Positions 1 to 10,294 are shown, counted from the stretch's first letter. The stretch: 64,000 nt of DNA from Thermaerobacillus caldiproteolyticus (GCF_013761245.1 NZ_JACDUT010000003.1:248001-312000); one strand, 5' to 3'. A program made the numbers and translations. The notes: generated by a model from the sequence alone, not told the origin.

Positions 1-297
1 AAAGATGAGAATGTCGTCAAGGAAGCCATTAACCAATCACAAGCCGATATTTTATTTGTTGCTTTAGGAAGCCCGGCCCAAGAATATTGGATTGTGAAGC
101 ATATGCATTCTCTGGTTCCAAAAGTATACCAAGGAGTAGGCGGATCCTTTGACGTTGTTTCCGGAAGGTTAAAAAGAGCTCCGCTTTTCTTTCAAAAGCT
201 CGGCTTAGAATGGTTGTACCGTCTAATCAAGGAACCGTGGCGATGGAAGCGGCAGCTTGTACTTCCGAAATTTCTAATTAAAGCGATTAGAGAATAG
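1..297 (+). CDS. WecG/TagA/CpsF-family glycosyltransferase, C-terminal part (5' truncated by window edge)
   Basis: The reading frame is open from base 1 to the stop at 295-297, so this is the last 98 residues of a longer gene. The motifs ALGSPAQEYWI, GVGGSFDVVSG and a basic C-terminal tail (EWLYRLIKEPWRWKRQL) are typical of the TagA/WecG family. These enzymes transfer N-acetylmannosamine or a related sugar to undecaprenyl-PP-GlcNAc at the cytoplasmic face of the membrane, the second step in building teichoic-type or secondary wall polymers. The flippase gene follows after 10 bases, so they probably share an operon. Family assignment is strong; the sugar used is inference. Confidence 0.9.
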   Translation, partial: KDENVVKEAINQSQADILFVALGSPAQEYWIVKHMHSLVPKVYQGVGGSFDVVSGRLKRAPLFFQKLGLEWLYRLIKEPWRWKRQLVLPKFLIKAIRE

Positions 298-307
298 AAG
301 GGATAGT

Positions 308-1849
308 ATGTCAAAATTACGTATTGCGAGCATCCTGTTTTTGCTATCCACCTTTTTTTTGAAGTTTTCCAGCATGCTTCGCGACATGGTAATCGCAAAT
401 TTATTCGGCGATTCGTATGTGACTGACGCCTATATTGCCGCTATGACCATTCCAAATGCGATTATTTTGTTTATGTTGACGGGCATGAAAGATGCTTTTT
501 TGCCTAGCTATTATAAGTATGAGCGGCTGGGAAAAGGCTTTTCTCATTTAACGAATATCGTCAAAGGGACGTTTTGGATTTCTGCTGTGATCACTATTGT
601 TGGGGTAATACTTTCCCCCCTTCTTATTCGTCAGTTATATCCGAATTTCAACGAACATGGAACGGATATTGCGGTTTGGACAGCGGTGATTTATTTTCTT
701 TCGGTAGCCATTGTTGGTGTGAATGCCGTATATGAAGGATATTTTGACGCACAAAAGAAATTTTCTTTTTCTACATTCTCTCAGACGATTGTCGTGTTAT
801 GTACTATCGGTGGAGCGCTTTTGCTCCACCGCCAAATGGGGATTTATTCAGTACCCTTCGGATATTTCGTTGGTACAGTCCTTTCTTTTTTGATTAAGTT
901 ATTTTATTTGCGTCCGCGTCACTTTTTATTGTGGAGTCAACCACTAGATCGAAAGGAAGTTTCCTCTTTCTATATGGTATTTTTACCAATCGGACTAACT
1001 ACTGCGGTTGGACAAGTCAACTTATTTGTCAATACGTTATTCTCAGCAAGGCTGGGAGAAGGAGTTGTTTCCGATTTAAACTATGCATTCCGGCTTGTCA
1101 ACATTCCGCAAGCGATTTTTGGTGTTACCATCGCAACGATTGTATTTCCTTTGTTAGCAGAGGCAAAAACCAAAAACGACATGAGATTGTTTAAAGTAGG
1201 GATTGAAAAAGGACTTATCTACATGTTTTTATTTTTGGCCCCTACTGTGGCAGGAATGCTGGTTTTAATGAAAGAACTCGTCCAAGCTTTTTATGAACGC
1301 GGCGCCTTTACGGCAAGTGCAACGGCGCAAACGAGCGAATATGCCGTGCTTTATATGGGCTCTGTCCTTTTCTATAGCATTCAAGCGGTGATTGCCAAAG
1401 GTTTTTATACATTGGAAAAAGGTCACTACATGCTAAGAGTGGGGATCCTTTCTATTATTGTCAATATTATTTTTAATGCGATTTTGTCCAATACCATCGG
1501 TGCAGCAGGCCTTGCTTTATCTTCATCTCTTGTAGGTCTTGTGTATTCAGTCATTACGTTTACGACGCTGTATAACATTTCCGGTGGATTCCGTCTTGCT
1601 GTGATTGGAAAAGAATATGCAAAAATTATAGCCTGTGCCGCTGTGATGACGATTGTACTTCTCTTCATTAAGTATAATTTACATGCCGAGCGACTTTCGC
1701 TTATTCCTTATTTAGCGGTGATGATCATTTCTGGAGCAGCGATTTATTTTGTCGCATTATGGTTATTCAGGGTACAATCATTCAAAGAAATTCTGACGAA
1801 AGGGAGGATTAAAAAAGTTTCTGCTTCGAGAGAAACTGGAGAGTTATGA
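308..1849 (+). CDS. MurJ/MviN-like lipid-linked oligosaccharide flippase
   Basis: 513 residues with about 14 hydrophobic segments, opening with the MviN-type pattern SILFLLSTFFLKFSSMLRD and FGDSYVTDAYIAA. MOP-superfamily members of this type move undecaprenyl-linked precursors across the membrane. Placed between a TagA-like transferase and a Wzy-like polymerase, it more probably flips a wall polymer repeat unit than lipid II, but the sequence alone cannot decide. The start at 308 has an AAGGGA Shine-Dalgarno site upstream. The end overlaps the next gene by ATGA. A second, divergent MurJ-like gene lies at 60420-61925. Confidence 0.85.
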   Translation: MSKLRIASILFLLSTFFLKFSSMLRDMVIANLFGDSYVTDAYIAAMTIPNAIILFMLTGMKDAFLPSYYKYERLGKGFSHLTNIVKGTFWISAVITIVGVILSPLLIRQLYPNFNEHGTDIAVWTAVIYFLSVAIVGVNAVYEGYFDAQKKFSFSTFSQTIVVLCTIGGALLLHRQMGIYSVPFGYFVGTVLSFLIKLFYLRPRHFLLWSQPLDRKEVSSFYMVFLPIGLTTAVGQVNLFVNTLFSARLGEGVVSDLNYAFRLVNIPQAIFGVTIATIVFPLLAEAKTKNDMRLFKVGIEKGLIYMFLFLAPTVAGMLVLMKELVQAFYERGAFTASATAQTSEYAVLYMGSVLFYSIQAVIAKGFYTLEKGHYMLRVGILSIIVNIIFNAILSNTIGAAGLALSSSLVGLVYSVITFTTLYNISGGFRLAVIGKEYAKIIACAAVMTIVLLFIKYNLHAERLSLIPYLAVMIISGAAIYFVALWLFRVQSFKEILTKGRIKKVSASRETGEL

Positions 1850-3117
1850 AGCGATTGGGGATTTTGCAAAAGTGGAACAATCATATCGATTCGTTTTCAC
1901 CTTATTTTTTCTTTCCTTTTATCTTAGTTCTCTATTTTTCTGTTAGTTTGTTTGATTTTGGAAAAGTGGAGTACTTTGAGGCAAATAAAAATATTTTATG
2001 GCCTCTGCTAGTGGGGCTCGTCTCCTATTTAGCAGCGGTTCATATTGTTCAAAAGAAAAATTGGATGTTTCCTTCATTTGGACTAAAGTTTTTGAAAGGA
2101 AAAACCGTTTATCTTTTGTATGCACTCGGGTTCATTGGCCTTGTGAGCTATATTATTATGTTAGTAACAGGGCAAATCGGTATTACCGATGAGTCGGTTC
2201 GCAGACACCTAGATCCGAAGCTAAACTTTTTAAGTTCATTTTTATGGTTTTCGGTTCTTTTCCTTATTTGTCAACGTGTGGTGAATGAGCATCCATTAAC
2301 AAAACAGCGCAAGCGGACATATCTGATTATTCTTTTTATTATCCTTGTATTGCTAGTCTTGATGGGATATCGCACACCGATTGCAATTATATGTTTTACT
2401 TGTTTAATCGTCTTCCATTACACGATTAGACGCATTAAACTATCGTGGTTACTAACATTTTTATTTGTTGTGGGACTCGCTCTTTCGTTGTTTGGCTTTT
2501 TCCGTGTCGTAACGGAAGATCCGACGAAACAGTTCAATAGCCACGAAGGTCCAGATGTACAAAGAAGTGAAGAGGAAGTTGACCGTGATTTAATACTCAT
2601 TCGCAAAATTAATGAAACGCCAAAATGGGTTCGCGGTCTAACCGAAGCGAGCGTAACAGGAAGAATTGTGTTAAGCAAGTTAATGGAATATACAGATAAG
2701 CACGGTTATATGCATGGAAAGCTTCATGAGGGTATTTTTTCCACCATTTTACCGGGAGAACAGCTATCTCCGCGTATGGAAATCACCAAAATGGTTAATT
2801 CTCTTACGATTGAGAAGGGGAAATATATCACTCGTCCTGGACGTACAACGACACCGACGTTGCTAGGGCAATTTTATGTAGAGGGCGGCTATTTGGCGAT
2901 TATCATTGGTTTTGCCTTATACGGTATGATATTATCGATGCTATATAATCAAATGAAAAGCTCAGGACTAGCGTCTTATCAAACAGTTTCATACGCTTTC
3001 ATTACGACGATTTTTATGATTTCTATTCATACAGGATTACTAGATTTAGTTTTCTTATTGATGATCGGCTACGCTATTGTATCCGGAGGAATTGAAAGAA
3101 GAAAAACAATCATATAA
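1846..3117 (+). CDS. Wzy-like oligosaccharide repeat-unit polymerase
   Basis: 423 residues, with about ten membrane segments. A large external loop (about residues 220-350) contains RPGRTTTPTLLGQFYVEGG, a pattern typical of O-antigen-polymerase-like proteins. Such enzymes join lipid-linked repeat units on the outer face of the membrane. It overlaps the upstream flippase gene by four bases (translational coupling) and is followed by an intrinsic terminator. With TagA and the flippase it suggests a Wzx/Wzy-type route to a surface polymer. The polymer itself is not identified. Confidence 0.75.
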   Translation: MKRLGILQKWNNHIDSFSPYFFFPFILVLYFSVSLFDFGKVEYFEANKNILWPLLVGLVSYLAAVHIVQKKNWMFPSFGLKFLKGKTVYLLYALGFIGLVSYIIMLVTGQIGITDESVRRHLDPKLNFLSSFLWFSVLFLICQRVVNEHPLTKQRKRTYLIILFIILVLLVLMGYRTPIAIICFTCLIVFHYTIRRIKLSWLLTFLFVVGLALSLFGFFRVVTEDPTKQFNSHEGPDVQRSEEEVDRDLILIRKINETPKWVRGLTEASVTGRIVLSKLMEYTDKHGYMHGKLHEGIFSTILPGEQLSPRMEITKMVNSLTIEKGKYITRPGRTTTPTLLGQFYVEGGYLAIIIGFALYGMILSMLYNQMKSSGLASYQTVSYAFITTIFMISIHTGLLDLVFLLMIGYAIVSGGIERRKTII

Positions 3118-3225
3118 AAAAATAATTGTTATATAAAGCTACCGATGGTAAAATATACTTGTAAGAAAGATATTATTTCCTTCTGTAGCAATATAAAACA
3201 GGGACCTCGGTTGGTAGCCTCTGGG

Positions 3226-3257
3226 AAAACCGTCCATCTTATGGTGGACGGTTTTTT
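3226..3257 (+). terminator. Intrinsic terminator after the flippase/polymerase operon
   Basis: An 11-bp perfect stem (AAAACCGTCCA at 3226-3236 with TGGACGGTTTT at 3245-3255) is followed by a run of T. It ends the rightward operon that closes at 3117. Confidence 0.85.
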
Positions 3258-3267
3258 CTGTAGGAAT

Positions 3268-3292
3268 AAAAAAAGGGGCTCTGATAGAGCCC
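3268..3292 (-). terminator. Intrinsic terminator of the secA2 operon
   Basis: Stem GGGCTC (3276-3281) with GAGCCC (3287-3292). The seven A at 3268-3274 become a T tract on the minus strand, just past the stop of the S-layer assembly gene. Confidence 0.85.
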
Positions 3293-3299
3293 GATAATA

Positions 3300-4199
3300 T
3301 CACGATTCCTGCGTTTGCGGCAGAGACACTTTCCATGAGCGGAAGTCTGGGTTTTCTTTTGTTACTAATGATTTTGGGAAAATAAATGTCCAAGGCTTGC
3401 TTGTGTTTGCTTTCACTTCAAAATCATTAAGGGTAAAAGCCCCGCGCGCGACGATATCCCCAGCAGCATCTTCCACTTGCAGCGGCAATTGTTGAATTTC
3501 AATGTTTTTGTCACTTCCGTTACGAATCAGCAATGTTACATGAAGATCGCCATGTTCTGTTTGCTGAATTTGCAGCCCCATAAAATTGACTTCTCCTGGT
3601 TTTGGTGGCTGAATGGATTGAACGAGAGACTGTAGTTTTTGCTTATCTTCATCTGCTAGGCTTTTCTCCCAGCTTTCAGCTAAATCGAGTGAATGAGTTT
3701 TTCGGGATGTTAGCTCAAATGCAAGCTTCCAATCCACGGCAGGAATTTCGCTTGTCCGCAACGTATCATGTTCAAATAAAAATTTCCATGGTCTGCTGCT
3801 GCGGGGAGGGATCTCTCCAAGCTCCGATAAATCAAATACTTTGCGTGCAAGGATTTCACCATTTGGTCCGATTAACAAAAGCGGCATAGTAGAAAAGGTG
3901 ATCGGCTTTGGTAAGCTGCTTCGTACAAAAGCAGTGACCATGTATCCTTGTTTTACTTGTTTTAGCTCGATTCCAGAAAGAGAAACTTGATTTTCTTTTA
4001 ACGGTTTCTGTTCATTGTTTAAAAATTGGTAGTAATATCGCTCTTCCACGCTGATCGACCATGTTGGATGAAAAGATAGCTCTGGATGTATTTCTTCGTC
4101 GGTTGAATGAGCAGATTCTGTACTAAACAGCTCATTAGAATCGACTACGGTGTCTAAACCGTCTTGTTTTGCATGTCCTCTTTTAAAGAATGATAACAT
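3300..4199 (-). CDS. Accessory Sec system S-layer assembly protein (SLAP-domain)
   Basis: 299 residues, no signal peptide. Two related halves (about 46-160 and 190-295) each contain a 'GE/D I(L/V)ARxxFxL' core and a 'PWKF/PWTF' end (ILARKVFDLSE...RPWKFLFEH; IVARGAFTLND...KPWTFIFPK), the internal duplication typical of the SLAP family. These proteins sit next to secA2 in S-layer bacilli. In Bacillus anthracis, Slap and SecA2 are needed for efficient export of the S-layer proteins Sap and EA1. The gene lies 37 bp downstream of secA2 on the same strand, so it is probably co-transcribed. It ends at the convergent terminators. Confidence 0.85.
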   Translation of the reverse strand: MLSFFKRGHAKQDGLDTVVDSNELFSTESAHSTDEEIHPELSFHPTWSISVEERYYYQFLNNEQKPLKENQVSLSGIELKQVKQGYMVTAFVRSSLPKPITFSTMPLLLIGPNGEILARKVFDLSELGEIPPRSSRPWKFLFEHDTLRTSEIPAVDWKLAFELTSRKTHSLDLAESWEKSLADEDKQKLQSLVQSIQPPKPGEVNFMGLQIQQTEHGDLHVTLLIRNGSDKNIEIQQLPLQVEDAAGDIVARGAFTLNDFEVKANTSKPWTFIFPKSLVTKENPDFRSWKVSLPQTQES

Positions 4200-4236
4200 A
4201 TCGTTTTCCCCCGTCGGTTTTTTAGTGAAATTTTCA

Positions 4237-6588
4237 TTATTTCTTTATTTTATCGGAAACGAGATAGGCTAATTTACGACAAGCATCGCCTTCGATTTGG
4301 CGGTACATGTGTGTAAATAACTCGAACCCTTCACGCTGAAATTGGCGAATCGGATCTTCTTGGCTGTAATAACGCAATCCAATCCCCTCTTTTAAGCGTT
4401 CCATGGCATCAAGATGATTGAGCCAATGATAGTCAACCGTTGAAAGGAGAGAAGGCTTCAATTGAGATTGTACGCTTTCATCATCCATCAAATTTTGCAG
4501 CTTCTCGACATATTTTTCAAGGGAATGGAGCACAGATTGTTTTACGTCTTCTATATCGTCTATGTTTTTGGCAATTTGCACGGAAGGAGAGACGATGATC
4601 TCATTTAACCTCGCAGCTAAATGCTCTACATCCCATTCCTCAGGAGCTGACTCTGCCGGGCAAGCTTGATCAATTTCATATGGAATATATGAACGCAACA
4701 TGTTTACTACAATCGAGAGCGGGTTCTCTGTTTCGAGAATTTGGTTTCTTAATTTGTAAATAGTCGTTCGCTGGTCGTTTAGCACATCATCAAGCTTTAA
4801 GTTATATTCGCGAATCGAGAAGTTGCTTCCTTCACAAATGCGCTGTACGCGGTCGACGAACTCATGAATATCTTTATTCAAGATAAGACCATTTTCATCC
4901 GTTTTCGCTTTCTTTTTCCACTTTTCCACTTCTTCGTTCGCAAAACGGCGGAACATATCATCTTCGAGAGAGATGAAAAACTGCGAGCGTCCCGGATCTC
5001 CTTGGCGGCCAGCCCGTCCTTTTAGCTGGTTATCGATGCGCCGCGATTCATGTCGTTCCGTTCCTAAAACGAATAAACCACCAAGTTCTGCGACCCCTTC
5101 TCCCAGCATAATATCTGTCCCGCGTCCTGCCATGTTTGTTGCAATCGTAATCTGGCCTTTTTGTCCTGCCAGTGAAATAAGTTGAACTTCTTGTTCGATC
5201 GTTTTTGCGTTTAATAATTGAAAAGGGAGATTTTCCTGTCTTAAATATTCTGCTACCTTTTCGGATTGTAAAATCGATGTCGTTCCAATTAAAATAGGCT
5301 GTCCAGTCGCATGAACTCGCTTTGCTTCTTTAGCGACAGCTTTATACTTTTGCTCGACAGTCAAAAACACGCGATCGGGCTCATCCACGCGAATGACCGG
5401 TTTGTTCGTCGGGATTTGCACAACGTCCATTCCGTATAGTGTCTGAAACTCTTTTTCCTCTGTTTTCGCTGTTCCCGTCATGCCAGACAAAATTGGATAT
5501 AGTCGAAAGTAGTTTTGAATCGTAATAGAAGCTTGAGTTTTATTTTCTTCTGTTAGCTCCAATCCTTCTTTTGCTTCAATTGCCTGATGCAATCCATTGC
5601 TTAAACTGCGACCTTCCATTGGACGGCCTGTAAACATATCGATTAATAGAATTTTTCCGTCTTTTACAATATAGTCGACATCGCGCTGAAACAACACATG
5701 GGCGCGCAACGCTTGAATGACATAATGGTAAAGCGTCTGATGCTCTAAATCGTACAAGTTGTCGATGCCGAATCCTCGTTCAATTTTCGCGATTCCTTCT
5801 TCTGTTAAGTTTGTCGTTTTTGTTTCCTCATCATAGTAGTAATCGACGTCTCGTTTGAACGTTTTTACGATGCGTGCACATAAGTAACTTAATTCGGAGC
5901 TCACTCCTGTTTTGCCGGCAATAATCAGCGGAGTTTTTGCTTCGTCAATGAGAACGCTGTCGATTTCGTCAATAATGGCATAATGAAATGGCCGTTGTAC
6001 ACGTTGCGATACATCATAGACCATGTTATCGCGCAAATAATCAAAACCGAACTCGCTGCCAATGCCGTATGTAATATCAGCTTGATAGGCTTTCTTCTTT
6101 TCTTCCGTTTCCATCATCGGAAGATTTAAGCCAACGGTCAATCCTAAAAACTCATGAATTTTTCCAATTAACTCCCGGTCCCGCTTCGCTAAATATTCAT
6201 TGACGGTAATCACGTGCACACCTTTTCCTTCTAAAGCACGCAAATAGCTTGGCAGCGAAGCGACTAGCGTTTTCCCTTCTCCTGTCGGCATTTCTGCGAT
6301 ATTTCCTTCTGTTAATACTAATCCGCCAATGAGCTGTACATCGAAATGACGCATGCCAAGCACGCGTTTGGCAGCCTCGCGCACAACGGCGAACGCTTCC
6401 GCTTGAATATCAAATATGGTTTTTCCGCTTTCAAGCTGTTTTTTAAAATAAAATGTTTTTTCTTTTAATTCGTTATCTGATAGATTCACTAATTCTTGTT
6501 CTAGTTCATTAATGTGAGCAACAATTTTGTAATAGTTTTTTAATCTTCGTTCATCGTTGCTCAATAACTTCTTTACGTAGGATAACAT
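4237..6588 (-). CDS. secA2: Accessory Sec translocase ATPase SecA2
   Basis: 783 residues of SecA type. Walker A is GEGKTL (about residues 103-108), the DEAD-box variant is IIDEIDSVLIDEAKTPL, and the helicase-like motifs GMTGTAKTEEKEF and MAGRGTDIMLGEG and the arginine-finger motif GRAGRQGDPG are all present. The protein ends in SDKIKK without the C-terminal zinc-binding CxCxSG domain of SecA1, which with the shorter length marks it as SecA2. It would push a subset of proteins, probably the S-layer and SLH proteins around it, through SecYEG. GGAGGAGACTTGTGA precedes the ATG. The SLAP gene follows in the same operon. Confidence 0.93.
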   Translation of the reverse strand: MLSYVKKLLSNDERRLKNYYKIVAHINELEQELVNLSDNELKEKTFYFKKQLESGKTIFDIQAEAFAVVREAAKRVLGMRHFDVQLIGGLVLTEGNIAEMPTGEGKTLVASLPSYLRALEGKGVHVITVNEYLAKRDRELIGKIHEFLGLTVGLNLPMMETEEKKKAYQADITYGIGSEFGFDYLRDNMVYDVSQRVQRPFHYAIIDEIDSVLIDEAKTPLIIAGKTGVSSELSYLCARIVKTFKRDVDYYYDEETKTTNLTEEGIAKIERGFGIDNLYDLEHQTLYHYVIQALRAHVLFQRDVDYIVKDGKILLIDMFTGRPMEGRSLSNGLHQAIEAKEGLELTEENKTQASITIQNYFRLYPILSGMTGTAKTEEKEFQTLYGMDVVQIPTNKPVIRVDEPDRVFLTVEQKYKAVAKEAKRVHATGQPILIGTTSILQSEKVAEYLRQENLPFQLLNAKTIEQEVQLISLAGQKGQITIATNMAGRGTDIMLGEGVAELGGLFVLGTERHESRRIDNQLKGRAGRQGDPGRSQFFISLEDDMFRRFANEEVEKWKKKAKTDENGLILNKDIHEFVDRVQRICEGSNFSIREYNLKLDDVLNDQRTTIYKLRNQILETENPLSIVVNMLRSYIPYEIDQACPAESAPEEWDVEHLAARLNEIIVSPSVQIAKNIDDIEDVKQSVLHSLEKYVEKLQNLMDDESVQSQLKPSLLSTVDYHWLNHLDAMERLKEGIGLRYYSQEDPIRQFQREGFELFTHMYRQIEGDACRKLAYLVSDKIKK

Positions 6589-6674
6589 TCACAAGTCTCC
6601 TCCAAGCTTGTCAAATAGTCTCCTATACAGTATAGCATTGTTCATTTTTTGTTTCATCTTCGTGGAAATATTTC

Positions 6675-6702
6675 TTTATTCCTTTCATAAATGGATTATA
6701 AT
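6675..6702 (+). promoter_or_regulatory. Probable sigma-A promoter of the large subtilase gene
   Basis: TATAAT at 6697-6702 with only a weak -35 (TTTATT, 6675-6680, 16-bp spacer), 105 bases before the ATG. GGGGG at 6793-6797 is the Shine-Dalgarno site. Confidence 0.5.
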
Positions 6703-6806
6703 GTAACTATCAGGAAAAATTTATAAAACTATGAAACTTTTTTTAGTTTTTTTCGTTAGTATTATTGAAATCTATTTTTTTACAAAAAGATTAGGGGGAA
6801 CTGAGC

Positions 6807-9800
6807 ATGAAAAAATGGCAAAAGGCTGCTCTTTCTTTTGGACTGGCTTCAACGCTTGTCCTGCCTAGCTTTGCCCAAGCGACGACGCTGCCGCCGCTTG
6901 AGCAGTTGAAAAAGCAACCATACAACGTTGTGAAAGCACCACTGGCGTACAAGCAGCTTGAGGAAGCGCAAAACCAAATCAGCGAAGATACGCTCATCGT
7001 CAAGTACAAAGACAAAATTCCAGCAAGCGTTCATCGTAGCCTCGGTGCGAACGTGAAAAAATCGTTCCCGCAGTTAGGCTATGATGTCGTCACCTTGCAA
7101 AAAGGAAAAACATTGCAAGAAGTTGCACGCAACTATGCAAAATTAAAAACGGTGACGAGCGTAACACCTAGTTTTACATACAAGAAGCTTGGTACAAATG
7201 ATCCGAAAAATGAGAAAATGTACCCGCTCTCTTTATTGCAAATTGATAAAGCGCTGCAACTCGCTGGCAAACATAGCGTAACCGTCGCAGTCATCGACAC
7301 AGGTCTTGATATGAAACACCCGGACTTAAAAGCACAACTGTTGCCATCTTATAATGCAGCGAACCCGGCGAATCCGGGGGTCAAAGATCTTCATGGAACG
7401 CACGTTGCCGGTATTATCGGGGCAACGGCCAATAACGGTGTCGGTGCACACGGCATCAATCCGAATGTGAAAATTTTGCCGATCGACGTTTTTAACGGCG
7501 GCGCAGGGGCAAGCGACTATGTCATCGCCCAAGGGATTTTATATGCGATTGAAAAAGGGGCGAAAGTCATTAACATGAGTCTCGGTGGCTACTTTAATTC
7601 GCCGATTTTAGAAGATGCGGTGAAAAAAGCGATTGATGCAGGAGTCACAGTCGTTGCCGCAGCTGGAAATGATGCGACGGATATGTACTCCATACCGGCA
7701 TCCTATGAAGGGGTTATTAGCGTTGGTGCAACCGACAGCAAAAACCACTTAGCTAATTTCTCGAATTACGGCCCGTCTGTCGATATCGTTGCGCCGGGAG
7801 TCGATGTATACAGCACCGTTTATGATCCGACAAAAGGAGCTTCATTTGCTGAATTAAGCGGAACGTCAATGGCTTCTCCGGTTGTCGCTGGCGTGGCATC
7901 GCTTATTTTATCAAAATATCCAAACTTAAAACCATATGAAGTCGAAGCGATTTTAGAAAGAACGGCAACCGATTTAGGTGAAAAAGGATACGATTTAAAA
8001 TATGCGAATGGTCTTGTCAACCCAGTTGCTGCGCTTCAATTTAATTTAAAGAACTTGCCGAAAAAAGAAACATGGAACGATGAAACCATTCTTGCCAAAG
8101 CTCTTCCGGTACAGCTAACGGAAAAGACATATACAAAAACAGGCAGCTTCAAGACACCTGAAGAAGTTCATTGGATGAAAGTCGATTTACAAGGTGGAGA
8201 AAGCGTTCAAGCGGTGCTTGATGGCGCAAAAGATTACGACTACAAACTGATTTTCCGCTTTTATCCGGAAGGAAAGAAACAGTCGGACAAGCCAATCAAT
8301 GTCAATGACACGCATGCCGGAGAAGTGGAAGGAAAATTGTATACAGCGAAAGAAAATGGCACTCTTGTCATCGGCGTAACAGATGCAAACGGCAACTACA
8401 GCTTGCAAGGCAAATCAACATATACCTTAACATTGCAAAAGTTTGCTGAGTTAACGGCGGACCCATCAACAAAAGACAATCCAGTCGCCATTGAACAGCT
8501 TCCATTTGATAGCGAAAAGACAGAATTTGCTCCGTTCACATTTGTTCCAGAAAATGAGAAGGAGGCAGATAAAGACTATTTCAAGCTGACGGTGAAAGAA
8601 CCAACGACGATTAAGCTAAATCTTTCCGCTATTCCGGGAATCGATTCATCGCTAAGCGTCTATTTTGCTGAAGACTTTTATCGTCAAGCTGATCCGAATG
8701 CAAAAGAACAAGAGTCTCCTTCTCCAATCGCAATCGCTAATAACAACGGAAGCGGAAAAGGTGAAACGTTAACGTTTGAGGCACAGCCGGACACGGAATA
8801 TATTATTGAAGCTTCTAGTGAGCCGGTTAGCGATTTTGTATATTACGGTTCTTATCCGACAAGCAGTGATGAGGGAAGCGGACTTCCTGCTTCAGCGATT
8901 CCGTATCGCTTAACAGCGGAACAAGTAACGAGCCCGCCGGATGAAGACGGCTATCCATCATTCGAAAATCCGGAAGAAAACGGATCGACAGAAGAAACGT
9001 CGCCAGCAGCGGAACAACAGCTAAATCAAAATACGAAAAAACGAAACGCGATTATTGTTGAGGACGACGGAACTTGGCGCAATTTTGAAAAAGAGGATGT
9101 ACAACAAATTAGAGAACAAGCCCTTCCTTACAATATTGGCGGTAAGCAATCAGGGTATATTCAATTTGGCGAAGACCTCGATTTTTATAAGCTTTCTGTT
9201 AATGAAACAGCCATTTATCAATTTACATTTGATACACCAGACGACATGATTCCGTGGGCGACGATTTATGAATACGATGCAAAACAAGATGATTTATCTC
9301 CAGTCGCCGATTATTACGGCTACGATTACTTTACCGGCAAAAAGACATCATCGTTAACGCTGGTATTAGAAAAAGGAAAAGAATATTATTTATCCGTGGC
9401 AAACGACCGCTACCAACCAGTTGCTGATCCATATACATTTGTATCGAAAAAATTGATGGATGCCCCAAAAGATGCGAATGAAGATAATAACGAGCCGATT
9501 CGTGCGACTGTCGTTCAACCAAACAAAGTAACGACAGGGAACCTTGTTTTACCAAATGATGTTGATATTTACTACTATAAACACCGAAAAGCCGATGAAA
9601 TCTTTACGTTCTTTGCGCGGCCAAACAAACTGGAAAATGAAGCGAACTTACCGGAAGACTTGCGCGGTACATTAATTCCGATTATCACAGTTGTCGAAGA
9701 TACGAACGGCAATATGAATATCGATCAAGACGAAGCATCAAAGGCGATCGATTTCTGGCCGAACGAATTGAACCCGATGTATGATGTGAACGGTTCGTTT

Positions 9801-10283
9801 AAAGCGAAAAAAGATACAGGCTACTTCTTTATCAACAATGGTTTTTCTTGGGGAGGATTGTCGCTACAATCATACCGCTTTGGTATCGAAACATTGAACA
9901 AAAAAGATGAAGATGCTGCATCTGTTGTGAAAAACAATGTGCCGTCCAAACCGCTAGGCTTCAAAAAAGAAGGCAGCACATACAAAGCAACGGGCTATTT
10001 GAATACGTCCGTCGATTATGGCGACAAAGACTACTATACATTAACTGTGACGAAAGACGGAAAATTCACAGTCAAATTAGATGGATCAAGCACGATGGAT
10101 GGTGTGATTTCCATCTATAACGAAAAAGGCGGGCTCGTGCAAACATTCGACTATTATGGTGAAGGTGATAGCGAAGTCGCTACCATTTCATTGAAAAAAG
10201 GAAAATATTATTTTGTCGTCGAAGACTCTTTTGCCCGTCCAAACGCACAACCATATACGCTTTCGATTTCGCCTGTAAAATAA
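6807..10283 (+). CDS. Large secreted subtilisin-family (S8) serine peptidase
   Basis: 1158 residues. A signal peptide (MKKWQKAALSFGLASTLVL, cleaved near FAQA-TT) is followed by a prodomain of fervidolysin type (about 55-130), then the S8 domain. Catalytic residues are visible as Asp164 (AVIDTGLD), His196 (HGTHVAG) and Ser354 (GTSMASP), with oxyanion Asn288 (AAAGND). The remaining 750 residues are several beta-rich modules resembling pre-peptidase C-terminal (PPC) domains, for example the last 100 residues with DKDYYTLTVTKDGKF. No SLH domain is present, so it is either released or held by other contacts. It is monocistronic between a TATAAT promoter and a terminator, and divergent from secA2. 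Confidence 0.9.
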   Translation: MKKWQKAALSFGLASTLVLPSFAQATTLPPLEQLKKQPYNVVKAPLAYKQLEEAQNQISEDTLIVKYKDKIPASVHRSLGANVKKSFPQLGYDVVTLQKGKTLQEVARNYAKLKTVTSVTPSFTYKKLGTNDPKNEKMYPLSLLQIDKALQLAGKHSVTVAVIDTGLDMKHPDLKAQLLPSYNAANPANPGVKDLHGTHVAGIIGATANNGVGAHGINPNVKILPIDVFNGGAGASDYVIAQGILYAIEKGAKVINMSLGGYFNSPILEDAVKKAIDAGVTVVAAAGNDATDMYSIPASYEGVISVGATDSKNHLANFSNYGPSVDIVAPGVDVYSTVYDPTKGASFAELSGTSMASPVVAGVASLILSKYPNLKPYEVEAILERTATDLGEKGYDLKYANGLVNPVAALQFNLKNLPKKETWNDETILAKALPVQLTEKTYTKTGSFKTPEEVHWMKVDLQGGESVQAVLDGAKDYDYKLIFRFYPEGKKQSDKPINVNDTHAGEVEGKLYTAKENGTLVIGVTDANGNYSLQGKSTYTLTLQKFAELTADPSTKDNPVAIEQLPFDSEKTEFAPFTFVPENEKEADKDYFKLTVKEPTTIKLNLSAIPGIDSSLSVYFAEDFYRQADPNAKEQESPSPIAIANNNGSGKGETLTFEAQPDTEYIIEASSEPVSDFVYYGSYPTSSDEGSGLPASAIPYRLTAEQVTSPPDEDGYPSFENPEENGSTEETSPAAEQQLNQNTKKRNAIIVEDDGTWRNFEKEDVQQIREQALPYNIGGKQSGYIQFGEDLDFYKLSVNETAIYQFTFDTPDDMIPWATIYEYDAKQDDLSPVADYYGYDYFTGKKTSSLTLVLEKGKEYYLSVANDRYQPVADPYTFVSKKLMDAPKDANEDNNEPIRATVVQPNKVTTGNLVLPNDVDIYYYKHRKADEIFTFFARPNKLENEANLPEDLRGTLIPIITVVEDTNGNMNIDQDEASKAIDFWPNELNPMYDVNGSFKAKKDTGYFFINNGFSWGGLSLQSYRFGIETLNKKDEDAASVVKNNVPSKPLGFKKEGSTYKATGYLNTSVDYGDKDYYTLTVTKDGKFTVKLDGSSTMDGVISIYNEKGGLVQTFDYYGEGDSEVATISLKKGKYYFVVEDSFARPNAQPYTLSISPVK

Positions 10284-10294
10284 TAATGAAATAA

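Noticed and set aside
3118-3225. Possible riboswitch-like segment (GGGACCTCGGTTGGTAGCC) before the terminator
   Set aside because: It lies after a stop codon with no gene behind it, and I could not match a known riboswitch core; it is better read as 3' UTR.
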